A stretch of 64,000 bases of DNA from Ignavibacteriales bacterium (GTDB lineage: Bacteria; Bacteroidota; Ignavibacteria; Ignavibacteriales; Ignavibacteriaceae): assembly GCA_016709155.1 (NCBI GenBank), contig JADJEI010000013.1, positions 992,001 to 1,056,000 of the forward strand. The letters run 5' to 3'. Positions 56,005 to 64,000 of this stretch are shown one piece after another. Under the pieces are notes generated by a model. The model was given only the letters and a program-made list of their open reading frames with translations. It did not search any database and was not told where the DNA came from. The position numbers and the translations under genes are program-made. How positions within the stretch are numbered: position 1 is the first letter of the stretch; every line of letters begins with the position of its first letter.

Positions 56005-59000
56005 ATGCGTCAACTTTATAAGCTGTTTTTTGTAGCAATAATTTATTTGGGCAGTTCATCTGCCCAAAATTTTATTGGAGAAATAAATCCTTTTCCTTCA
56101 AAACCGATTGAACAAATTCTATCAAATGATACGATAAAAATTCTTGCGGTGATGGTGAACTTTGCCGATGATAAAGACGAATCAACTTTTGGAAATGGGA
56201 AATTTGGATCTATCTATACTCAGAATTATGGAAATACAATTATTGATCCACTTCCGCACGACACCAAATATTTTGAATCTCATCTTCAATTTGCTCAAAA
56301 TTATTTTCAAAAAGTCTCCGGTGGAATGGCTAATATTTCTTTCACAATTTTACCTGACACTTTTTCAGTTTCAAAGACAATGAGGAATTATTCGCCGGAA
56401 AATAATTCAAGTGATTTTACTGTGATTGGTTCATTTGCGGAAGAGGTTTGGAGAATTGCGGATCAAAATAATCCAGGTTTTAATTTTAGTGATTATGACC
56501 TTTTCATTATCTTTCATGCAGGGGTGGGCAGAGATGTTACTCTTCCGGGAAGTCTTGGAACTGAAAGAGATATTCCATCAGTTTATCTTTCAACGAATGC
56601 TCTAAAACATATTTATGGCGAAACATTTGAAGGATTTCCTGTTTCCGGCGGTTCATTTAAAATTTTGAATAGTATGATCATTCCTGAAACCGAGAGCAGG
56701 GAAGTCAGCAGTTTCGGAAGTGTTTTCCTTTTTGAGCTTTCAATTAATGGGTTATTAGTCGCAAGTATCGCCAGCCATCTTGGGCTTCCTGATTTATTTG
56801 ATACAGAAACCGGACTAAGTGCAATCGGACGTTTTGGATTAATGGATGGACAATCAATCTTTGCATACAATGGATTGTTTCCTCCCGAGCCATCCGCCTG
56901 GGAAAAAATTTATCTTGGTTGGAAAGAACCAATTGTTGTTGAACCCGGCAATTACAATCTTTCCTTAACCTCAAATACAATTGCATCTTTGAGTGATACT
57001 GTCATTCTCAAAGTCCCGCTTAACTCAACAGAATATTATTTAGTTGAGAATAGAACCCGGGATGCTTATCAGGATGGGGCGAATATCTCTTATAAAATTG
57101 GGGAGGTTATTTTTAGTAAAAATTTTGATAAAGATACCTCAGGCTTTTATAGCTTTCAAACTGACTCAGTTGATGGAGTTGTTATTGATGTTGATGAATT
57201 CGATTGGGCGCTTCCAGGTAGTGGAATTATTGTCTGGCACATTGATGAAAATGTAATTGTCTCTAAAATTGCTGAGAATAAAATTAATACAGATAAAAAA
57301 CTTAGAGGAGTTGATGTTGAAGAAGCTGATGGCGTGCAGGATATCGGTGAAACCTTCTTTACAATTTTTGGCGACGAAGTAATCGGCGAAGGAACTGAGG
57401 AAGATCTCTGGCATAAAGATAATCCAGCGGACTTATTCAAGAACCGATTTTCAAAAGATACTTACCCAAACACAAATACAAATTCCAGTGCAAATAGTTT
57501 AATTACTTTTTCAAATTTTTCTTCAATTGCAAATCGAATGTCTTTCAGTTTGACCTTCGGTGACTCGATAATTAAACCGATTTTTTCTAAGCAATTAGAT
57601 ATTTCTGGACAAAATAAACTTACATCAGGCAGCAGCAGTGATTTCAGATTTGCGCTGCTCAATAATCAGGACTTACTAATTATAGACGAATCAGGAAATG
57701 TTAAAAAAACTTTTACAAATTTTTCATCTTACAAAGTTGCATCAACCAGCTTAATTGGTTCTAATTATTTTGTCGGCGCTCTTAATAATACGCTAAACAT
57801 TTATATGACCGATGGACAAACAGAATTTTTTAAAAGTGTTGATGTAGGAGTTCCTATTTCTACCGCGCCGGTTCTTGTAAATTTACTTGGTGAAACAATC
57901 ATTAAAATTGTTGCTTGAGATTCTCTAAAAGATTTCTCTCTTGGATCGCTTCCTTCAACCCCACCTGTCCAAATAAACAGCATAAAACTTGGCGAACAAC
58001 TTAATATTTACAGATTATCTTTTGCTGCCGGCAGATTTTCCTATCTCGCTGAAGCACTTTCTGATCCGGTTCCTGAAATAGCGAAATATAAATTTATTGA
58101 TGACACTGGTTTTGCTTATGAATTTATTGGTGAAAAACCTGGCGCTATCGCAACCACATTTTCCCGCACGGGGGAGTTTGTAAGCGTAGTTTTAGTAGAG
58201 CATAAATTTTATATTTTCTCAGAAGGAAAACTCCTTAAAATTTTAGAAAATTCAGGTTGGATCCCTTCGTTCACGTTTTCAGTTGGCGATATAAAAAATG
58301 ACGGCGAGAATTATATCATTTTTGCCAACGGAAATAAAATTGAAGCAATCAACTTTGCAGGTGCTTCTGCAGATAATTTTCCTTTTGAAGATCCAAATCA
58401 AAAAACATTTTTCAGTACCCCTTTAACCGCCGATATTGATGGAACAAATCACTCGGAGGTTATTGCTTCTACGGAAGACGGTAGGATTTTTGCCATTGAT
58501 GGTGCGACTGGCAAAATAATTTCCGGATTTCCTATTTCCGCAGGTTCTTTTAGCATCGGAACACCTTCGATATTTGTTGATGGACAAAACAAAATTTCAC
58601 TTGCTTACCTTAACGCAGGTAGAAACTTTTCGGCTTGGGAAATTGGTCCTACCGAAGGAACAAGATTTTGGACTGAAGCGTACGGTTCAAATTTTAATTC
58701 TGCCTCAATTGAAGCTGCTTCAGTTGATAATTCTGTTAATGAGTTTTTCCCTGTTGAACGCGCCTATAATTATCCAAATCCTGTCTATGAAGGGACTACA
58801 AATATTCGATACTTCGTTTCTGAAGATTCAAAAATAAATATTAAAATTTTTGATCTTGCAGGTGACTTTGTGGATGAGTTGAACGACGATGCACAAGGAG
58901 GTTTTGATAATGAAACAGTGTGGAATGTTGGAAATATTCAAAGCGGGGTTTATCTCGCTCGAATCGAAGCATCAAGCAGCAGCGGCAAAACTGAAAGCGC

Positions 59001-59028
59001 AATTATTAAAATAGCGGTTGTGAAATAA
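56005..59028 (+). CDS. M6-like peptidase-family T9SS cargo without HExxH; in-frame TGA
   Basis: A secreted protein of about 1007 codons. A signal peptide ('LFFVAIIYLGSSSAQN') is followed by an M6 (immune inhibitor A-like) peptidase-type domain to about residue 430: 'ILAVMVNFADD', 'FHAGVGRD', 'LGLPDLFDTETG', 'GRFGLMDGQS', 'PSAWEKIYLGW'. At the usual HExxH position (253-257) it reads A-S-I-A-S, so the zinc site is lost. The frame stops at TGA 57916-57918 (codon 638) but reads on in the same frame through a propeller-like region to a T9SS sorting domain ('YNYPNPVYEGTTNIRY', 'SGVYLARIEA') and a TAA at 59026-59028. CGA to TGA is the simplest explanation of the internal stop. It follows porV by 8 nt and is likely a pseudoenzyme adhesin or carrier. 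Confidence 0.78.
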
Positions 59029-59077
59029 TTTTCTCAGCTTATCATTTAACAATTCTAATTTTTAAAACATTTTTTTA

Positions 59078-62000
59078 ATGCAAAAATATTTTCGTATCGC
59101 AGCAAGCATTTTGTTTTTTACTAATCTATCATTTTCGCAATTCACAGAATTTCATCCTGAACTGAATTGGTTTACTATTAAAGGCGAACACGCTGAAGTT
59201 CATTATCATGAAGGTGCGGATAGAACTGCGAAAGTCATTTCAAAAATTATTGATGAAGTTTGGGGTCCCATTACTTCTCTTTATGACTATGAACCTGAAA
59301 CTGTTCATTTCGTTATTAAAGATTTAGATGATTACTCAAACGGCGCAACATATTTTTTTGATAACAAAATAGAAATTTGGACAAGTGCACTTGATTTTGA
59401 TCTGCGCGGGCAGCATAACTGGCTCCGTAATGTTATTTCGCACGAGTTTACTCATATGGTACAAATTCAAGCTGCAATGAAGGTGGGGAGAGGAGTGCCG
59501 GCTTTCTTTTTACAAATGTTAAACTACGAGGATGAGCGGCGTCCGGATATACTTTACGGATTTCCGAACACGATAATCAGCTATCCACTTGCAAGTATAA
59601 ATATGCCAGCCTGGTTTGCTGAAGGAACTGCACAGTACATGCGAAAAGATTTTGATTATGATAATTGGGATTCGCACCGCGATATGATTCTTCGCTCGTA
59701 TGTTCTTGATGATAAAATGCTGACCTGGAATGAAATGGGTGTTTTTGGAAAAACTTCGCTTGGGAATGAATCTGTTTATAATTCAGGTTTTGCTCTTACA
59801 AGGTATATTGCTCAAAAATATGGCGAAGATAAATTAAAAGAAATAACAAACGCTCTCGGCAAATTTGGTAACTTCACTATTGATGCCGCCTTCAGCGATG
59901 TTCTTGGTAAAAATGGAAATGAGATTTATAATGAATGGAAAAATTTTCTGAAAGAGGATTATCAAAATAGAACTGAATCTATTCGCTCAAACCTTGTTGA
60001 GGGTGAGTTGATTGCAAAAGATGGATTTGGTAATTTCTATCCTCAATATTCTGATGATGGAAATAAGATTTTTTATGTTTCTAATAAATCATCAGACTAT
60101 TTCAGCCCTGCGGGTATTTATCAATATGATTTAATAACTAAAGAAGAAAAATTATTAGTCGGTACTGTTCGCTCAACTTTCAGTCTTATCCCCGAAACAA
60201 AAAAAATTCTCTACGCAAAACTTTCTGATGATAATAAAAATTGGTACAACGTTCATGATCTTTATACTTATGATATTGAAAATGAGGATGAAGTTCGATT
60301 AACTTATAATCTGAGGGCGAACCAGCCAAACCTTTCGCACGATGGTAAAAAAATAGTATTTCTTTATCAGAAAGATGGCACTTCTAATCTCGGGTTAATT
60401 GATATTGACGGCAATAATTTTAAGCCGCTGACTTTTTTCCAAAACGGCGAGCAGGTTTTTAATCCAAAATTTTCTAACGACGATTCATACATAGTTTTTG
60501 ATTATTCGTATTATCAGGGAAGAGATATTTATAAAATTAGTGCTGATGGAGGAACTGCTGAGCCTGTAATGACATCAAAATTTGATGAGCGAAATCCTGT
60601 TTTTAACAGTGCTGGAAAACTAATTTATGCTTCGGATGAAACCGGGATTTATAATTTGTATTCACTCGATCTCAATTCAAAAGAGAAAAAGCAGCTAACC
60701 AACGTACTTGGCGGTGCATTTATGCCTGTTGAGGACTTGAACGGAAATATTGTTTATGCTGGTTATACTTCAACCGGTTATAAAATATTTCAAATGCTAA
60801 ATACCGAAAAGCAGAAAGTTGACAAAAATAAATCCTATGTTCGTGTAGAAAACCCTCCCTTAAATGCCGACCAGCCAAAAGGCGATATTTCAAAATTTGA
60901 TATTAATCATCTCAAGAATTTTGATGATAAAAAATTAGATGACATTCAATCTGAGAAATATACAGGCAAATTTTCTAAACTTACTTTTTATCCGTTTATC
61001 AGAATTGATAACTATAATACTTCAAATAGTTTTTTTGAAAAACTTAAACCCGGTTTGTACGTTTCCTCAAACGATATGTTAAATCGGTATTCGATTTTTG
61101 CGGGTGCTTCTATTAATTCCAAACTTGAGCGCGACTTGTTTCTTATTTTTGATTATAGAAATAAACTTCCACTTTTATTCGACCTTGGTTTAAAACCCGA
61201 ACTCGCTCTCGAAATTTATAACATTAGCCGTAAAGCTAATATTGATATTTTCTTCGGCGCTGATACTGTCGGTTCTACAGTTAATTATGACTTTATCATT
61301 CCGGATGACGTTACCTATAATCTGTTTGAAGTTGATGTTGCTGCAAAGCATAAAATATTTTCACGCGAACAAAATTTAGAGTTCAGGTTTATTTTTAGCA
61401 GGTACTCTGCATCGCTTGGCAGTTTTATTTTACCAAATAATAATGGGCTTTATCCGACGACCAATGATACTTATTTAATTGGGAGAAATTTTCGGCTCAC
61501 ATATTCTTTTGAAGGAATCTTACCTGATAGAGATGATGAAATAAATCCAGTAGGCGCCAGGCTTGAAGTTAAGTATGATTACGAATCAAATAAGTTTAAT
61601 GAAGAAGGCGAATACGTGGTTGAGGATGGTTTGCTAAAACCAAAGTACAAAATATTTAATTTTCACAAACTCGAATTAAATTCTAAAATCCATTTTGGAT
61701 TGTGGAGCGATCACACACTTACCGCTCAAGTAAGGGCGGGGACAATCTTTGGTCCGCAGGTTCCAGATTTCTTTGATTTTTATCTCGGCGGATTAATCGG
61801 AATGAAAGCATATCCATTTTATGCCATCAGCGGAAATGAAGTTGGCTGGATAAATCTAACTTACAGATTCCCGTTATTCCGTAATATTGATGCACGATTC
61901 GGACATCTTTATCTCGACAAAATATTTCTCGCTTTTTACGGCGATTTCGGAAATGCGTGGAATGGCAGCGAAGTTAGTCTGAAAGATTTTAAGAAAGGCG

Positions 62001-62173
62001 CGGGGGCAGAACTGCGTGCCCATCTTAATTCATTCTATCTTTTCCCAACAGATGTTTTTGTAAATGCTTCCTATGGCTTTGATAAGTTCTCGCGCACTGC
62101 TCGAAACGAAGTGGTAACTTATGGAAAAGAGTGGCGTTTCTATGGTGGAATATTATTCGGTTTTGATTTTTAA
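59078..62173 (+). CDS. Surface metalloprotease fused to a PD40 propeller and an Omp85-like barrel
   Basis: A 1031-aa protein. A signal peptide ('ILFFTNLSFSQF') is followed by a gluzincin-type peptidase (MA-like) domain at about 25-300 with zinc motif HEFTH (122-126) and the third ligand in 'WFAEGTAQYM' (E182). Residues about 320-600 form a TolB/PD40-type propeller ('YPQYSDDGNKIFYVS', 'PNLSHDGKKIVFLYQ', 'PKFSNDDSYIVFDYS', 'PVFNSAGKLIYAS'). The last 360 residues form a barrel of the Omp85/BamA surface-antigen type ('GGLIGMKAYPFYAI', 'FYGDFGNAW') ending 'GGILFGFDF'. The protease and propeller would thus be held in or at the outer membrane by the barrel. The zinc site is intact, so activity is plausible. 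Confidence 0.85.
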   Translation: MQKYFRIAASILFFTNLSFSQFTEFHPELNWFTIKGEHAEVHYHEGADRTAKVISKIIDEVWGPITSLYDYEPETVHFVIKDLDDYSNGATYFFDNKIEIWTSALDFDLRGQHNWLRNVISHEFTHMVQIQAAMKVGRGVPAFFLQMLNYEDERRPDILYGFPNTIISYPLASINMPAWFAEGTAQYMRKDFDYDNWDSHRDMILRSYVLDDKMLTWNEMGVFGKTSLGNESVYNSGFALTRYIAQKYGEDKLKEITNALGKFGNFTIDAAFSDVLGKNGNEIYNEWKNFLKEDYQNRTESIRSNLVEGELIAKDGFGNFYPQYSDDGNKIFYVSNKSSDYFSPAGIYQYDLITKEEKLLVGTVRSTFSLIPETKKILYAKLSDDNKNWYNVHDLYTYDIENEDEVRLTYNLRANQPNLSHDGKKIVFLYQKDGTSNLGLIDIDGNNFKPLTFFQNGEQVFNPKFSNDDSYIVFDYSYYQGRDIYKISADGGTAEPVMTSKFDERNPVFNSAGKLIYASDETGIYNLYSLDLNSKEKKQLTNVLGGAFMPVEDLNGNIVYAGYTSTGYKIFQMLNTEKQKVDKNKSYVRVENPPLNADQPKGDISKFDINHLKNFDDKKLDDIQSEKYTGKFSKLTFYPFIRIDNYNTSNSFFEKLKPGLYVSSNDMLNRYSIFAGASINSKLERDLFLIFDYRNKLPLLFDLGLKPELALEIYNISRKANIDIFFGADTVGSTVNYDFIIPDDVTYNLFEVDVAAKHKIFSREQNLEFRFIFSRYSASLGSFILPNNNGLYPTTNDTYLIGRNFRLTYSFEGILPDRDDEINPVGARLEVKYDYESNKFNEEGEYVVEDGLLKPKYKIFNFHKLELNSKIHFGLWSDHTLTAQVRAGTIFGPQVPDFFDFYLGGLIGMKAYPFYAISGNEVGWINLTYRFPLFRNIDARFGHLYLDKIFLAFYGDFGNAWNGSEVSLKDFKKGAGAELRAHLNSFYLFPTDVFVNASYGFDKFSRTARNEVVTYGKEWRFYGGILFGFDF

Positions 62174-62196
62174 TTATTCAAAAAGAAAAATTTAAA

Positions 62197-63069
62197 ATGA
62201 AAAATTCACTTTTATTTATAATCTCAATGTTGAGCAGCTCAATCATTTTGGCTCAGCCTGCAAATGATTATGGCAATAAACTCACAGGTAATCTGCAGTA
62301 CGATTCAAGAATTCTATCGAAGAGTATTCAAGTTGTAAAGCCGATAAATTTATTTCCGGAATCAACTGATAAAAAATCACCATTCCTTGCTGGTGTCCTT
62401 TCATTTCTCGTCCCCGGTGCCGGTGAATTTTATTCCGGTGAATATTTGAAAGCCGGTATATTTTTAGGTGTTGAAGCAACTGTAATAACAGTAGCTTTAC
62501 TTTATGATAAAAAAGGTAATGACCAGACTGAAAGTTTTCAGAATTTCGCGAATCAGAATTGGGATGCTGCCCGTTATGCGCAGTGGACATTGGACCATCT
62601 TCAGCAGCTAAATGCTTCTATTACTCCAGATGAAATTAGTTATTTCACAGAAAATCTTTTTAATGTAGAGCCTGTTAACTGGAATATTTTGAATGAAATG
62701 GAACGTTCTATCGGAAATGGTTATTCACATTCACTACCCCCATTTGGTGACCAGCAGTATTACGAGTTGATCGGGAAGTATCCTCAATACGCAGGCGGCT
62801 GGAATGATTTTACTTCTGATGATTATCATGATATCTCTCCCAATTTCACTTACTATTCCGGAGAACGCGGCAAGGCAAATGATTATTATAACGTGGCATC
62901 GAAAGCAGTTGTTGGAATTTATATCAATCATTTTTTAAGCACGCTCGATGCAGTTTGGAGTGCGATCTCATTCAACAATAATATTGCAATGAATGTTCGT
63001 GTAAATAATTTTCAATTTTCAGGACAGTTAGAATTTATACCCACTTTTAATGTTAAATTGATTTTTTAG
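62197..63069 (+). CDS. Exported DUF5683-like membrane-associated protein
   Basis: A 290-aa protein with a signal peptide ('LLFIISMLSSSIILAQP'). Residues about 60-95 hold 'SPFLAGVLSFLVPGAGEFYSGEYLKAG' in outline, the Pro/Gly-rich motif of DUF5683-type proteins of Bacteroidota, with a hydrophobic helix after it. The C-terminal half is polar and aromatic ('YYELIGKYPQYAGGW') and ends with strand-like repeats. No catalytic motif; function unknown. It is the last gene before der and is followed by a hairpin. Confidence 0.68.
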   Translation: MKNSLLFIISMLSSSIILAQPANDYGNKLTGNLQYDSRILSKSIQVVKPINLFPESTDKKSPFLAGVLSFLVPGAGEFYSGEYLKAGIFLGVEATVITVALLYDKKGNDQTESFQNFANQNWDAARYAQWTLDHLQQLNASITPDEISYFTENLFNVEPVNWNILNEMERSIGNGYSHSLPPFGDQQYYELIGKYPQYAGGWNDFTSDDYHDISPNFTYYSGERGKANDYYNVASKAVVGIYINHFLSTLDAVWSAISFNNNIAMNVRVNNFQFSGQLEFIPTFNVKLIF

Positions 63070-63104
63070 TAAGTAACAACTTCTATCCTTTTATCGTGAA
63101 TTAA

Positions 63105-63137
63105 ACCGGAAAATTTCTGCATCCGGTATTAATTTTT
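63105..63137 (+). terminator. Candidate terminator after the DUF5683-like gene
   Basis: ACCGGA (63105-63110), 11-nt loop, TCCGGT (63122-63127), six perfect pairs, followed by ATTAATTTTT. The T-tract is interrupted, so strength is uncertain. Confidence 0.4.
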
Positions 63138-63253
63138 AATTCATTTTGTGAAACTAAAGTTACCGAAGCAAAATTATTTTTTACTTTGAACCGATAAAAA
63201 CCGCTGATTCATTCCCTAATAATCGCTATTTTTCAACTCCAAAAAATAAAAAT

Positions 63254-64000
63254 ATGAAAACACCAATTGTAGCAATAGTCGGAAGACCAAACGTAGGTAA
63301 GTCCACCCTTTTTAACCGGTTGATTGGAAAGCGGGATGCCATCGTTGACGATCAAAGCGGCGTTACTCGTGATAGAAATTATTCTGATGTGGAGTGGAAT
63401 GGAAAAGTATTCAGGTTGATTGATACGGGTGGATATGTCCCTGATTCAAAAGATCTTTTTGAAACCGCTATCCGTGAACAAGTTCAACTTGCCGTAAATG
63501 AAGCAGACACAGTTTTATTTATGGTTGATTCACGGTCGGGACTGCTTCCGGTTGAGAGAGAAATTTTCAACATGCTTAGAACATCAGGGAAAAAATTTCT
63601 TGTCATTGTAAATAAAGTTGATTCTGAAAAATTTGAATCGTCGGCGAATGAGTTTTACAATCTTGGTGTTGAAAATATTTTTGCTGTTTCTGCATTGGTC
63701 GGTAGAAATATTGGGGATTTGCTTGATGTAATTGTTGAACCTTTTCCGGTTCACAGTCAAATAGAGGAAGATAAAATTATAAAAATTGCAATTGTTGGAA
63801 GACCGAACGTCGGAAAATCATCGCTTACAAACGCATTACTTGGAGCAGATCGAAGTATTGTTACCGATGTTCCTGGAACTACAAGAGACAGTTTGGATTC
63901 AACTCTAAAATACTATGGGCAGGAATTAATTTTAGTTGATACTGCCGGTTTACGAAAAAAGAAAAAAGTGCAGGAAAGTGTAGAATATTTTTCAACCTTA
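63254..64000 (+). CDS. der: Ribosome-biogenesis GTPase Der (EngA), cut by the window end
   Basis: The first 249 codons of Der, a double GTPase for 50S subunit assembly. Domain 1 begins 'IVAIVGRPNVGKSTLFNRL' (P-loop GRPNVGKS), then 'SGVTRDRNY', 'DTGG', 'VNKVD'. Domain 2 begins 'KIAIVGRPNVGKSSLTNALL' with 'VPGTTRDS' and 'DTAGLRKKKKVQESVEYFS'. The frame stays open to base 64000; the rest of domain 2 and the KH-like domain lie outside. The start ATG at 63254 gives the usual N-terminus. It follows a possible terminator by about 115 nt, so it likely has its own promoter. Confidence 0.97.
   Translation, partial: MKTPIVAIVGRPNVGKSTLFNRLIGKRDAIVDDQSGVTRDRNYSDVEWNGKVFRLIDTGGYVPDSKDLFETAIREQVQLAVNEADTVLFMVDSRSGLLPVEREIFNMLRTSGKKFLVIVNKVDSEKFESSANEFYNLGVENIFAVSALVGRNIGDLLDVIVEPFPVHSQIEEDKIIKIAIVGRPNVGKSSLTNALLGADRSIVTDVPGTTRDSLDSTLKYYGQELILVDTAGLRKKKKVQESVEYFSTL

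Noticed and set aside
57916..57918. Selenocysteine at the in-frame TGA
   Set aside because: No Sec-type context (Cys/U-x-x-C redox motif) around it and no SECIS-like hairpin that I can recognise directly after it; a C-to-T change is simpler.
58574..58837. Open frame within the 3' part of the M6-like gene
   Set aside because: It is out of frame with the propeller and sorting-domain reading frame, which is continuous there.

Overview
The window looks like a low-GC chromosomal segment from the Bacteroidota/Chlorobiota (FCB) group, probably a member of the Ignavibacteria or a close relative. The evidence is: T9SS-type C-terminal sorting domains (YNYPNP...) on secreted proteins; a PorU sortase next to a PorV-like barrel; Bacteroidota-type promoters (TTTG or TTG, 19-20 nt, TAnnTTTG) in front of three tRNA genes; and HU/SPOR and TonB/ExbB/ExbD gene families with that group's architecture. 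Species-level placement is inference.

Layout. 1-11976: surface polysaccharide locus on the + strand (epimerase tail, MurJ-like flippase, O-antigen-ligase-like protein, glucuronyl C5-epimerase, asparagine-synthase-like amidotransferase, GT9, GT4, GNAT, GT2, DegT aminotransferase, polyprenyl-phosphate sugar transferase). 12107-17851: giant secreted gingipain-type (C25) protein. 17881-19713: glmS, then tRNA-Phe. 19997-26480: small OM barrel, purC, a DUF971 protein, pgsA-pgpA, cinA-thpR-recA-recX. 26469-28344 (minus): NUDIX hydrolase and a phosphohexomutase. 28479-32611: murB, then a cluster that looks like a tetrahydrobiopterin pathway next to its client enzyme (phenylalanine hydroxylase, Bcp, PTPS, FolE, sepiapterin-reductase-like SDR). 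32796-36009: envelope-stress-like region with an ECF sigma factor, a putative anti-sigma and two Spy/CpxP-like periplasmic proteins. 36104-37658: tRNA-Leu, a TPR protein and a CMD-family protein. 37845-46069: an apparent energy-transduction operon (989-aa TPR protein, OM barrel, HU-SPOR protein, ExbB, ExbD, TonB). 46041-48200 (minus): three small membrane proteins and a beta-propeller. 48318-50152: tRNA-Gln, tRNA-Glu, 2Fe-2S ferredoxin, Nth, HD hydrolase. 50289-50388: a symmetric cluster of palindromes. 50750-63069: T9SS region (PorU, PorV, degenerate M6 peptidase-like cargo, a protease-propeller-barrel fusion, a DUF5683-like protein). 63254-end: der, cut by the window edge.

An important caveat: ten otherwise well-conserved genes are interrupted. 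Eight carry an apparent one-base indel, nearly always in a short homopolymer. Two (porU and the M6-like gene) carry an in-frame stop that one C-to-T change would explain. Reading continues with full family similarity past every break, so I annotate each as one gene and mark the break. Sequencing or consensus error is the simplest explanation for most, but the sequence alone cannot prove it.

The most interesting biology is: the compact biopterin/phenylalanine-hydroxylase operon with a strikingly eukaryote-like PTPS; the pairing of a uronate C5-epimerase with a Cys-less amidotransferase in the polysaccharide locus; the M6-like T9SS cargo that has lost its HExxH motif; the phosphohexomutase without its phospho-serine; the HU-SPOR protein inside a TonB operon; and the metalloprotease-propeller-Omp85-like barrel fusion.
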